Source: Saccharibacillus alkalitolerans (GTDB lineage Bacteria; Bacillota; Bacilli; Paenibacillales; Paenibacillaceae). Taken from it: a stretch of DNA of 64,000 bases. The notes under the pieces were generated by a model. That model saw only the letters and a program-made list of their open reading frames with translations, searched no databases and was not told the DNA's origin. How positions within the stretch are numbered: position 1 is the first letter of the stretch; each line of letters opens with the position of its first letter. Positions 1 to 7,064 of the stretch are shown here, in pieces. The stretch covers positions 641,608-705,607 of the forward strand of contig NZ_JAAFGS010000004.1 in assembly GCF_011090185.1 (NCBI RefSeq), given 5' to 3'. Made by a program: the position numbers and the translations under genes.

Positions 1-187
1 GGCAGTCCGAAATAACGGCATACCGATCAAAAACACGGATTACGGCTTTGGCCTAACCACGATGAAGCATCGCATTGAGCGATTGGGAGGCAGCTTGTCC
101 GTGAATGCCAAGGAAGAAGCCGAGGCGATGACCGAAGTTAGATGCGAAATACCGCTGAAGGGAGTGCTCCCGCATGTCGAACATTAA
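1..187 (+). CDS. Sensor histidine kinase, C-terminal fragment (cut by window edge)
   Basis: The reading frame is open from base 2 and stops at 187, giving the last 61 residues of a protein that starts outside the window. The glycine-rich GFGL motif followed by MKHRIERLGG matches the G2 box and following helix of the HATPase_c domain in NarL/LiaS/DegS-type histidine kinases. It would autophosphorylate in response to a membrane or cytoplasmic signal and pass the phosphate to the response regulator. Its 3' end overlaps the response regulator start (174) by 14 bases, so the two are translationally coupled. The input domain is not visible, so the signal is unknown. Confidence 0.85.
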   Translation, partial: AVRNNGIPIKNTDYGFGLTTMKHRIERLGGSLSVNAKEEAEAMTEVRCEIPLKGVLPHVEH

Positions 188-827
188 GGTACTGATTGCC
201 GACGACCAGGAATTGATTTTGGAAAGCTTACATATCGTGCTGTCCATGGAGGAAGATATCGAAATCGCCGCATTGGCCAAAAACGGGGAAGAGGCCATTC
301 AAGGCTGCGAGCAATTTCGGCCCGACATCGTGCTGATGGATATCAACATGCCCGTCATGGACGGCGTAGCCGCAACGGCCCTGATCAAGAAGCGATTCCC
401 CGACATCAAGATCATTATGCTGACTTCGTATAAGGAAGTGGAATATGTGCTTGCGGCGTTGGGTCATGGCGCGGAAGGTTATCTGCTCAAAGCCATTCAT
501 CCCAAAGATCTGGCTGCGGGCATACGCGTCGTTCATACGGGAGGCACGTTAATCACGCAGGAGATGGCGGGCAAAATGATTAAAAGCCTGAACACGAACT
601 CCGCATCGGCCGTAAAAAACAATGAATACGGGCTCAGCGCCCGCGAACTTGAAGTGCTGCATAAGCTGGCTTCCGGCCTGCGCAATCAAGACATTGCCGA
701 GGCGCTTTTTCTCAGTGAAGGGACCGTTAAGAATTACATCTCCACGATCTATTCGAAGCTTCAAGTCAAGGGAAGGCGAGAAGCCACCCGCATCGCCCGA
801 GATTCAGGCATATTGAATCAGAAGTAA
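174..827 (+). CDS. NarL/FixJ-family response regulator
   Basis: This 217-residue protein has an N-terminal receiver domain (about 1-120) and a C-terminal LuxR-type helix-turn-helix (about 150-212). The acidic pair DD lies near residue 10, the phospho-acceptor Asp sits in VLMDINMP, the conserved Thr/Ser in MLTS and the Lys in LLKA. The HTH starts LSARELEVL and contains GTVKNYIS, typical of DNA-recognition helices in this family. Phosphorylation by the overlapping kinase should promote dimerisation and DNA binding. Size and composition fit LiaR/DegU/YxjL-like regulators; the target genes are not evident, although the next gene, a membrane protease, is a candidate. Confidence 0.93.
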   Translation: MSNIKVLIADDQELILESLHIVLSMEEDIEIAALAKNGEEAIQGCEQFRPDIVLMDINMPVMDGVAATALIKKRFPDIKIIMLTSYKEVEYVLAALGHGAEGYLLKAIHPKDLAAGIRVVHTGGTLITQEMAGKMIKSLNTNSASAVKNNEYGLSARELEVLHKLASGLRNQDIAEALFLSEGTVKNYISTIYSKLQVKGRREATRIARDSGILNQK

Positions 828-915
828 CCGGATCATGACCAAAGCGCACTGTGCCGATATGACTTTTTCAGCCTAAACTTATAACCATCAAACGTTATAG
901 GAGCTGAGAACAGAC

Positions 916-1743
916 ATGAAGAAAACAAGCGCCAACCGCATAAATAAGCTGATTCGCTTTCCGATCACCTGGATGCTGTTGGGTGCGGTCGCCATTATTG
1001 CTGTACAGGGGCTGCTCCTTATGCTGACCGAGCAGGTGGATGGCGCCGCTTCTCTCGCCTTAACCCTTCTGTTGAGCGCAGCAGCCATCCTGGTGTATAA
1101 GCTGATTATGAAGCACTTGGCTCTGCGGCCCACTCCGGAGCTATCCGGCAAGCGCGCATGGAAGGAAGCTTTGGGGGGCATCCTCACGGGGGCGATTTTT
1201 ATCGCGGTGTCCACGCTTATGATCGTCATGCTCGGCGGCTACTCTTTTCAATGGGCGGCGGTCGCAGATCCGGGTTCTATTGTTATGACGGCAATCGAAG
1301 CCGCGTTGGGCGCAGCTATCTTCGAGGAACTGGTATTTCGCGGATTGATGCTTCAAGCCATACAGAAATTAACGGGCAGCTGGATAGCGCTCGCGATCAC
1401 CTCGCTTACCTTCGGGGCTTTCCATCTTGCCAATCCGGGAGCAACGCTGTGGAGCGCGCTCGCCATTACCCTCGAAGCGGGGGTTCTGCTCGGAGCCGCG
1501 TTCTTGTGGCGGCGCAATTTATGGTTCGCCATGGGGCTGCACTTTGCTTGGAACGCGCTCGAAGGCGCGCTCGGCATCCCTGTGTCCGGACTGCCTGCGG
1601 CGGGATTGTTCACCGTAACGGCAAACGGCTCGACTTGGCTCACCGGCGGAGATTTCGGCTTGGAAGGCTCCATCGTCACGGTGATTCTGGGACTTGTGAT
1701 TGCCATTCCGATGCTGATCGGCGCTGCGCGGAAGCAGCCGTAA
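916..1743 (+). CDS. CPBP family intramembrane glutamic endopeptidase
   Basis: A 275-residue polytopic membrane protein with about eight hydrophobic segments. The Abi/CPBP catalytic motifs are present in order: EELVFRG (the EExxxR motif), FGAFH (the FxxxH motif) and HFAWN (the HxxxN motif). Family members cleave within membranes; in Firmicutes some give self-immunity to bacteriocins or process pheromones, but substrates are mostly unknown. An AGGAG-like site lies a few bases before the ATG at 916. The gene follows the response regulator by 88 bases on the same strand, so co-regulation is possible. It is transcribed toward oriC, against the majority orientation. Confidence 0.9.
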   Translation: MKKTSANRINKLIRFPITWMLLGAVAIIAVQGLLLMLTEQVDGAASLALTLLLSAAAILVYKLIMKHLALRPTPELSGKRAWKEALGGILTGAIFIAVSTLMIVMLGGYSFQWAAVADPGSIVMTAIEAALGAAIFEELVFRGLMLQAIQKLTGSWIALAITSLTFGAFHLANPGATLWSALAITLEAGVLLGAAFLWRRNLWFAMGLHFAWNALEGALGIPVSGLPAAGLFTVTANGSTWLTGGDFGLEGSIVTVILGLVIAIPMLIGAARKQP

Positions 1744-1884
1744 TTCGTCTCGGCGCTAACGGTTCTCCGCTCCCAGATCGCACAGCTGCTCCAGCATCGG
1801 CCGACGGGCAGCATGATCGGCGTGACGCATCTGGCGTTTCCGGAGCAGTGGGTGGAAGTCAGCGCGGCAGCGCAGGTGGGGTGA
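1744..1884 (+). pseudogene. Remnant of a RidA (YjgF/YER057c) family gene, C-terminal part only
   Basis: Directly after the CPBP stop, in the same frame, 46 codons are open and encode a peptide ending in GVTHLAFPEQWVEVSAAA before a TGA at 1882. This resembles the last strand-helix-strand of RidA-family imine/enamine deaminases, where a G-V-x-x-L-A-x-P-x-x-x-V-E-I pattern forms the C-terminus. There is no start codon with a ribosome binding site and no N-terminal two thirds. I read it as the 3' end of a deleted gene that kept its terminator (1888-1934). Family assignment is from motif memory and is moderate. Confidence 0.5.
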
Positions 1885-1887
1885 GTG

Positions 1888-1934
1888 AAAAAGAGGAGGG
1901 ACTTCGCACCAACCGCGAAGTCCCTCCTCTTTTT
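1888..1934. terminator. Bidirectional rho-independent terminator
   Basis: A perfect 20-base inverted repeat with a 7-base loop (arms 1888-1907 and 1915-1934). It begins with A5 and ends with T5, so it can end transcription from either strand. It follows the RidA remnant and the CPBP gene. Confidence 0.9.
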
Positions 1935-2135
1935 CGACAACATATTCGCCATATGCGGCTCAACTTGCTTCCATACGTTAGTAGGTAAAGCAGAAACGAA
2001 TGTTCCGATGTATGGCGGTAAGTTGATACTTCTTTCCAAAAGTATCTGGAGTTTTGGGAGAAGAGATTGAAGATTTGAACGGTAGAGCCTTGCAGCGGCT
2101 TATTAAGGGGGCACGTGGGTAATATCAGACGTGAA

Positions 2136-2182
2136 TTCGCCCTATTTATGATACGGTCCACCCGTATCATAAATAGGGCGAA
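2136..2182. repeat. Perfect 21-bp inverted repeat with 5-base loop
   Basis: The arms 2136-2156 and 2162-2182 are exact reverse complements separated by five bases. No T-run follows on either strand, so it is not a standard terminator. It lies outside any gene between the CPBP/RidA remnant and csaA. Confidence 0.85.
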
Positions 2183-2466
2183 ATCTTCCTAGGCCTTAAC
2201 TTTGCTCTTTATCATTTAAATTGTCTGCGTGGAATGGCAGTACGACTACCAAAAGACAAGCTTATTGTTGAGGCATCTTTCAAACTCAAGTTCGTTAATT
2301 TTGACAGCTTTTATCCTTCCCTCGGCTCTCTGCCTATTTGGTAGATCGGCGAGTGTTTCGGACAACGAATCGGGGATTGCTGTCTGTCAACATAGGTTAA
2401 CAATGTGTCAGAAACTTTGTTTAGACAGAAGGTTAGAGTGGGAAGTTTTACATCGTACATACCAAT

Positions 2467-2492
2467 AAGTCTCCAGTTATTACTGGAGACTT
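2467..2492. repeat. Hairpin downstream of csaA
   Basis: Arms 2467-2476 and 2483-2492 pair perfectly around a 6-base loop. On the minus strand it lies about 25 bases after the csaA stop. It lacks a clear U-tract after the stem, so it is a weak terminator or an mRNA-stabilising 3' hairpin. Confidence 0.55.
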
Positions 2493-2517
2493 AAAAAAGC
2501 ATCGCCGTAGATCCTTT

Positions 2518-2850
2518 TTACGAAATAGCAGTACCATTAGGCATTTCAGCATCCGGCTTTAATAGAATAACATCTCCTTTTTCCGGGACACCTCCCAAAA
2601 CTAATACCTCCGATTTGAATCCCGCAATGCGCCGAGGAGGAAAATTGACGATTCCTATAATTTGCTTCCCTACAATTTCCTCAATCTTATAACGCTTAGT
2701 TATTTGTGCACTTGAAGATTTCATCCCGATCTCCGGTCCAAAATCAATCTTAAGCTTTATCGCAGGGACCTTTGCTTCTTCAAAAAACTCCGCCTCCTTA
2801 ATCGTTCCGACACGAATATCTAGTGCTGCAAAATCCTCGATCGTTGCCAA
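2518..2850 (-). CDS. csaA: CsaA, tRNA-binding-domain chaperone-like protein
   Basis: The 110-residue protein is a stand-alone EMAP-II/tRNA-binding OB fold. It contains LDIRVGTI near the N-terminus, SSAQITKRY near the middle and the diagnostic VNFPPRRIAGFKSEVLVLGG block, nearly identical to Bacillus CsaA. CsaA is a cytoplasmic homodimer described as a secretion-associated chaperone and tRNA-binding protein. Length matches the family. A GGAGG sequence lies upstream of the ATG at 2850. Its GC content is visibly lower than the genes to the right. It is followed by a hairpin and is probably monocistronic. Confidence 0.95.
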   Translation of the reverse strand: MATIEDFAALDIRVGTIKEAEFFEEAKVPAIKLKIDFGPEIGMKSSSAQITKRYKIEEIVGKQIIGIVNFPPRRIAGFKSEVLVLGGVPEKGDVILLKPDAEMPNGTAIS

Positions 2851-2945
2851 CGTTTTGCCTCCTCCGCCAAAGTCTTTAAGCGCTCACGAAAATATCTCTC
2901 ACGCTTTACGGACAGAACTTAATGAGTTCCGCTCGGTGCTGCATT

Positions 2946-3269
2946 TTACTGCGCCGGGCGGAACGGCTGCAAGAGTCGAATCCCTTCCTCGATAGATCCC
3001 TCCATCAGTTCTAAGAGCTGAGGCACCAGTTCCTGCATCCGCGGGGCGTTCAGGTGCCGATCGAGAGCATCCCGGTTTTCCCAGCGCTCATAGATGATGA
3101 ATGTACCGGGCTGGCCTTCTACCTCGTGGGCCTCGTAGTCAATGTTGCCCGGGTCGTTGCGCGACGGAGTGACAGCAGCAGTCATGAATGCCTTCATCTC
3201 GGCTTCTTTCCCTGCTTTGGCTCTCGCCTCCCAGAGTACAGTAACGTAACGGTTCTTTGTGTCGTTCAT
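2946..3269 (-). CDS. Putative quinol monooxygenase (ABM domain)
   Basis: A 107-residue protein with one antibiotic-biosynthesis-monooxygenase (ABM, dimeric alpha/beta barrel) domain. Diagnostic features are an N-terminal strand with VLWEARAKAGKEAEM, the central DPGNIDYEAHE segment and FIIYERWENRDALDRHL. YgiN-like members oxidise quinols or small phenolic substrates without cofactors. The AGGAGG site 7 bases before the ATG is strong. It is the last gene of the SDR-FMO-ABM operon, 24 bases after the flavin monooxygenase, so it should share the TetR-controlled promoter at 5315-5343. The substrate is unknown. Confidence 0.85.
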   Translation of the reverse strand: MNDTKNRYVTVLWEARAKAGKEAEMKAFMTAAVTPSRNDPGNIDYEAHEVEGQPGTFIIYERWENRDALDRHLNAPRMQELVPQLLELMEGSIEEGIRLLQPFRPAQ

Positions 3270-3293
3270 TCTAATTCCTCCTAATACCTTAGT

Positions 3294-4394
3294 TCAAAGC
3301 TGTAATGAGCGTCCAAAAGTACGATTAAAGCCTTGGCCGGCAAGAACATCTTGACGAACTATATCTAAACGGCGTGTTTGGTATTCACTCAAAGCATTTA
3401 TTATCGAATTCGGATGCTTTTTAATGGCATCCATAATGGCAACCGTATCGTCAAGCGAGTCATTAAAGCCTGCGCCCGTCATCGGCGACATGGTATGGGC
3501 TGCGTCGCCGATCATGGCTATTCTTCCTTTTGACAATACATTAGGGAGGTATTCATTAACAGGAGCCCCGATTAAACTGCGATCCTTAATCGCGATTTGC
3601 AAAACGACATCCTCTTCTTTGCTCCAGTTAGCTTGGCTGGTTTGTGATAGTTCTTTCAGCAGCGAATCCGGAACAGCTTCGCCGTATAAGGAATGCTGGA
3701 TAATCCCGTCCTTTAACACGCCTAATTCAGACAGCAGCGGATTATGCGAATGATCAAACCAGCAAAAACCTATCCATCGCTGGCCGGGATGGGTTCCCCC
3801 CTCTTTCCCTGGCATCACCGCAGTTGTCAATTTACCGGCGGCACTATCGCTGAAATAAGCGCTCGAAAGCTGCCGTTTTTTCCAGTCTTTCTTTGGCAGC
3901 AAATTTTCGTCCACTTTCCCTACCCAAGCCAGATAGCCAGCATAATCTGCAAATGGTTTGTCAGGGCTTAAATAACGGCGGACAATACTGCGATATCCAT
4001 CTGCGCCAATCAAGAAGTCTCCTTTAAACGTCTGCTCCTCTTCACTGGTAGCCCAAGCGGACGATTCATTTTGCCCAACGCTAACAATTCGTGTATGGTG
4101 CTGAAGGGTAATGCCGGGTTCTTTAGCGACCGCGTTGCGCAGACGTTGTTGAATGGCTGACCAGGCTTCAACATGGTTGTTGCCATTGGATGCCAAGTGC
4201 CTTAGTTCTCGTTCAATTTCACTGTTACGATAGGGCTTCGTGTGTAAGCGAATAAAAGCACCGTTTCTTAATGATGAATCTGCACGTTCAAGAATGGTCA
4301 CTGCATAACCAGAACGGGATAACGCAAGCCCCATCATTAGACCACCCAAAGATCCACCTACAATAATGGCATGTTCAACCTGTTGTTGTGACAT
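3294..4394 (-). CDS. FAD-dependent aromatic monooxygenase (PHBH/UbiH-like)
   Basis: A 366-residue group-A flavoprotein monooxygenase. The N-terminal Rossmann motif reads VGGSLGGLMMGLAL with the acidic end ILERAD, an Asp-Gly motif occurs in GADGYRS, and the GD motif reads MIGDAAHTMSPMTGAG. These bind FAD and NAD(P)H. The family hydroxylates aromatic or polyketide substrates, or degrades drugs as TetX does. AGGAG precedes the ATG at 4394. The gene is 11 bases from the SDR stop, so they are co-transcribed. Its GC content is well below that of the SDR and of the core genes, suggesting separate acquisition. Confidence 0.88.
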   Translation of the reverse strand: MSQQQVEHAIIVGGSLGGLMMGLALSRSGYAVTILERADSSLRNGAFIRLHTKPYRNSEIERELRHLASNGNNHVEAWSAIQQRLRNAVAKEPGITLQHHTRIVSVGQNESSAWATSEEEQTFKGDFLIGADGYRSIVRRYLSPDKPFADYAGYLAWVGKVDENLLPKKDWKKRQLSSAYFSDSAAGKLTTAVMPGKEGGTHPGQRWIGFCWFDHSHNPLLSELGVLKDGIIQHSLYGEAVPDSLLKELSQTSQANWSKEEDVVLQIAIKDRSLIGAPVNEYLPNVLSKGRIAMIGDAAHTMSPMTGAGFNDSLDDTVAIMDAIKKHPNSIINALSEYQTRRLDIVRQDVLAGQGFNRTFGRSLQL

Positions 4395-4405
4395 GATGCA
4401 TTCTC

Positions 4406-5257
4406 CTACTGCAGCTTCATCTGACTGCGGAGCATCCGATCGAGGAGTTTGTCCGGGAGAATACGGACCAGTCGGGTCAGCAGTGCCGAATCGCGGCCTG
4501 CCGTATAGCGGGTGCGCGGCTTGCTTTCATGGATTGCGCGTGAAATAACTGCTGCCACTTTTTCAGGGCGGATACCGTCCGTGGCCCATGATTCTGCCTG
4601 AGCCTTCACGGCATCAAAGAGACGGTCATGACGTCTGTGCTGATCCGGCGTCATCAACTTGGATAGCCGCTCCGCCGTCGTAATCCCTTGCTCCGACAGT
4701 CCCGTGCTGACGCCACCCGGAGTGATCATGATGACTTTAAGCCCGAACGAGGCCATCTCCCTCCGAAGACTGTCATTGATTGCTTCCATGGCAAACTTTG
4801 CTGCCGAATAGATTCCGAAACCGGGCATGGAGACCTTTCCGCCAAGCGAGCCCACATTGACTACGCGTCCGCCGCTGCTCAGCAATGCCGGAGTAAGCGC
4901 CTGAATAACCGCAACCTGTCCGATCACGCTGACTTCGATCTGACGGCGTAACTCATCAAGCGGAACCATCTCGAGAGGTGCATTAACGGCGATTCCGGCA
5001 TTGTTGACCACTGCCCGCAAGGGGCGACCAAGCGGATCCTTCACTACCCGTTCTGCCAGCGCCTTCAGTGTCTCGACATCGGTAACATCGACGATCACCG
5101 GCTCGATATTGTTGCTTTTGATTTTGTCGGCGTCTTCCTGACGGCGAACCCCTGCCAAAACGTGAAATCCGTCAGCGGCGAGCTGCTCCGCGGTAGCCCT
5201 GCCGATGCCGCTGGACGTACCTGTTACGACGACCATTTCTTGAGTTTGGAATGACAT
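4406..5257 (-). CDS. Short-chain dehydrogenase/reductase
   Basis: This 283-residue classical SDR contains the TGTSSGIG cofactor motif near the N-terminus, NNAG near residue 90, the catalytic serine in VGSLGG and the catalytic YSAAK pair. It should reduce or oxidise a carbonyl/alcohol with NAD(P)H. I place the start at 5257 (MSFQTQ) because AGGAGGT lies at the right spacing upstream; the frame stays open for 15 more codons that lack a ribosome binding site and run into the operator region. It is the first gene of the operon with the flavin and ABM monooxygenases, under three TetR operators. Confidence 0.9.
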   Translation of the reverse strand: MSFQTQEMVVVTGTSSGIGRATAEQLAADGFHVLAGVRRQEDADKIKSNNIEPVIVDVTDVETLKALAERVVKDPLGRPLRAVVNNAGIAVNAPLEMVPLDELRRQIEVSVIGQVAVIQALTPALLSSGGRVVNVGSLGGKVSMPGFGIYSAAKFAMEAINDSLRREMASFGLKVIMITPGGVSTGLSEQGITTAERLSKLMTPDQHRRHDRLFDAVKAQAESWATDGIRPEKVAAVISRAIHESKPRTRYTAGRDSALLTRLVRILPDKLLDRMLRSQMKLQ

Positions 5258-5294
5258 AGTAAACCTCCTAAGTTTGATAAGATATGGATCCCTG

Positions 5295-5356
5295 TATAGC
5301 ACTGTTATAGGGCCATTATAGCACCGCTATATAGAGCTGTCTATAGCAGTGCTATA
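5295..5356 (-). promoter_or_regulatory. SDR operon promoter with three TetR-type operators
   Basis: On the minus strand a -35 TAGACA (5338-5343) and a perfect -10 TATAAT (5315-5320) are 17 bases apart. Three copies of a 15-bp palindrome of type TATAGCAGTGCTATA lie at 5342-5356 (over the -35), 5317-5331 (over the -10) and 5295-5309 (downstream, about +1 to +14). A fourth exact copy lies in the tetR promoter. This placement predicts tight repression of the SDR operon by the adjacent TetR protein. Confidence 0.85.
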
Positions 5357-5479
5357 TTTTTTTCGAAGTGTCCTGCGGTCCGAACATGGCTTTGACGGGT
5401 GCTGCGCGATGCACTTGGCGTGCCTTTCATCTGTCACCCAACACAAACACAAGAAAACTAATGCTCACATCCTCCAAAC

Positions 5480-5536
5480 ATAAAAAAAGATCGCCATCCT
5501 CCTGGAGTCCAGGTTGGATAGGCGATCTTTTTTTAT
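5480..5536. terminator. Terminator between tetR and the SDR operon
   Basis: A long imperfect hairpin whose outer arms (A7GATCGCC at the left, GGCGATCT7 at the right) pair exactly. It is bidirectional. It separates the tetR transcript from the SDR promoter, so the two units are transcribed independently although they lie on the same strand. Confidence 0.85.
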
Positions 5537-5592
5537 GCGTCTTCTAAATTGAATATTTGCCTGGAGTCTCCAGGCTCTGTCACCCGAATCGC

Positions 5593-6168
5593 TCATTCCG
5601 AATCGGCGTCCGTCCTCGGGATCAAAATGATCTGCATGACGCTCTCCCGAATGAGATCAACGACGTCGGGTTGGGGTGGAGGAGACTTACGAATCTGGGC
5701 TGTCACATACAGCCAAGAGGCCGTATTGGCGGAAGCCCAGACCAGATCTGCTGCAGCCTCGGCGGACACAGCCAGTTTGCCTTCGTCGGCGGCTCTCTGA
5801 ATATTTTTCACCAATGCTTGGTGCGACTGGTCTGCTGCCTCGATATGGGCACCCTCGAGCAACCGCCCCATCATCGCCGCATAAATCCGAGGACGGGCTG
5901 CCGCGAAGCGAACATAGTCATCCCATCCTTGACGAAGAGCTATTTCGGGAATGGTGGACTCCACAGCGGCAACCTTGCTTTCAAATAACTGCTTGAACGC
6001 TTCCACTATAGCTGCACTCAGGAGTCCATCGGCATTACCGAAATGATGGTAGAGGGTAGGAGCCGTAACCTGCGCGATCGAAGTTACGGCTCGCGTCGAA
6101 AATTGGGCTCCGCCCTCCTCTTCGAGTACCTTAAGAGCAGCTGCCAATATTTTATCGTATGTGTTCAT
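5593..6168 (-). CDS. TetR/AcrR-family repressor
   Basis: The 191-residue protein has an N-terminal TetR helix-turn-helix (about 8-52) with the recognition-helix signature TLYHHFGN, and a variable C-terminal ligand domain with several Trp and aromatic residues. It should bind a small hydrophobic ligand and leave DNA on binding. Four copies of one palindrome, at its own promoter and at the SDR operon promoter, mark it as autoregulated and as the local repressor. The ATG at 6168 falls at the predicted transcription start, with no ribosome binding site, so the mRNA looks leaderless. The HTH begins at the normal distance from this Met. Confidence 0.92.
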   Translation of the reverse strand: MNTYDKILAAALKVLEEEGGAQFSTRAVTSIAQVTAPTLYHHFGNADGLLSAAIVEAFKQLFESKVAAVESTIPEIALRQGWDDYVRFAAARPRIYAAMMGRLLEGAHIEAADQSHQALVKNIQRAADEGKLAVSAEAAADLVWASANTASWLYVTAQIRKSPPPQPDVVDLIRESVMQIILIPRTDADSE

Positions 6169-6174
6169 ACGTCT

Positions 6175-6208
6175 ATTATAGCAGTGCTATACGCGTATGT
6201 CTATTAAA
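6175..6208 (-). promoter_or_regulatory. tetR promoter with TetR operator
   Basis: On the minus strand TAGACA (-35, about 6198-6203) and TATAAT (-10, 6175-6180) are separated by 17 bases, the same architecture as at the SDR promoter. The perfect palindrome TATAGCAGTGCTATA spans 6177-6191 and covers the -10. Only six bases separate the -10 from the tetR ATG. Confidence 0.82.
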
Positions 6209-6422
6209 GAGGTCGTACTTCTGTGATTATAATACCTGTAGGATTCTGAAGACCTTGCGAGAGTACGAACCCTGTCGTTCAAGGTGCCGATCCGGCAAGT
6301 TGTGATAGAACTTCCGATATTCTTCGCGTCGGTTCGCACAAGAAGGGAATTTTCCCGATCTGCATAGTCTTTTAAAATGCTGGTATAAACTTCAATTTCT
6401 TTTCTTCGTCAAAAAATTTGTG

Positions 6423-6902
6423 TCATTTGTGGTAAGGTTCCCCCCGATTAATCTTCACCGCCCGATACACCTGCTCCACCAACACCAGCCTCATCAACTG
6501 ATGCGGCAGCGTCATCCGCCCGAAGCACAGCTTCTGCTGCGCCCGCTTCAGCACTTCATCCCCAATTCCATGGCTCCCGCCGATCACAAACACCACATGG
6601 CTGCTTCCGTATGTCGCCAACCGATCCAGCTCCGAGGCCAAATCTTCGGAACTCCACATCTTCCCGTCCAGCGTCAACGCGATGACGTGGGCGTCCGGCT
6701 TGATATGGCTCAGAATCCGCTCCCCTTCCTTGTCCTTCACGATCTTCACTTCCGCGTCGCTGAGCGTATCCGGCGCTTTCTCGTCCGGCACTTCCACGAT
6801 CTGCAGTTTCACGTACGGCGTCAGCCGCTTGCTGTACTCCGCGATGCCCTGCACCAGATATTTCTCTTTCAACTTGCCGACTCCGATAATTTGAATAAAC
6901 AT
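6423..6902 (-). CDS. rlmH: 23S rRNA (pseudouridine-1915-N3)-methyltransferase RlmH
   Basis: A 159-residue SPOUT methyltransferase that methylates pseudouridine 1915 in helix 69 of 23S rRNA. The C-terminal knot contains [13 protein letters not shown] and the end [23 protein letters not shown], which are hallmarks of RlmH. The start at 6902 ([11 protein letters not shown]) matches the family N-terminus and is preceded by GGGAGGATTT; an upstream in-frame Met would add 13 atypical residues. In Bacillus rlmH directly follows htrA and the CxxH/CxxC gene; here about 5 kb of other genes lie between. Confidence 0.97.
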   Translation of the reverse strand: MFIQIIGVGKLKEKYLVQGIAEYSKRLTPYVKLQIVEVPDEKAPDTLSDAEVKIVKDKEGERILSHIKPDAHVIALTLDGKMWSSEDLASELDRLATYGSSHVVFVIGGSHGIGDEVLKRAQQKLCFGRMTLPHQLMRLVLVEQVYRAVKINRGEPYHK

Positions 6903-7064
6903 AAATCCTCCCGGTTTCCGTTCGTGGTGTGGTGCCTCCATTATACGATATCGTCTGCCCCGAATCTCCGATGCGGCAAAAAAAGGCGGCCGTTTCGCCA
7001 GCTTCCGTTTTATACTGAAAGAGATAGAATGTTCACTCTATTTCCCGAGAAACGGAGCGATATC

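Larger units (their letters stand above)
1935..2517. other. Gene-free AT-richer stretch with hairpins and no convincing gene
   Basis: No open frame here has both a plausible start and family resemblance. It holds the long hairpin at 2136-2182 and a second perfect 10-bp hairpin at 2467-2492 (6-base loop) just past the csaA stop. A short frame ending at about 2100 (C-terminus reading ALQRLIKGARG) looks vaguely like the end of a regulator gene but is interrupted upstream. The stretch looks like decayed DNA between two unrelated blocks. Confidence 0.6.

Noticed and set aside
2042..2119. Possible C-terminal piece of a helix-turn-helix regulator (ending ALQRLIKGARG)
   Set aside because: Only about 25 residues in frame, interrupted upstream, and no recognisable helix-turn-helix core, so I could not support a family.
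1859..2170. A 103-codon minus-strand frame and a 61-codon plus-strand frame downstream of the CPBP gene
   Set aside because: Both run through the perfect terminator stem at 1888-1934 and have no start signal; the coding look comes from the inverted repeat.
2229..2468. A 79-codon plus-strand frame antisense to the region beyond csaA
   Set aside because: No ribosome site, no codon bias and no family resemblance.
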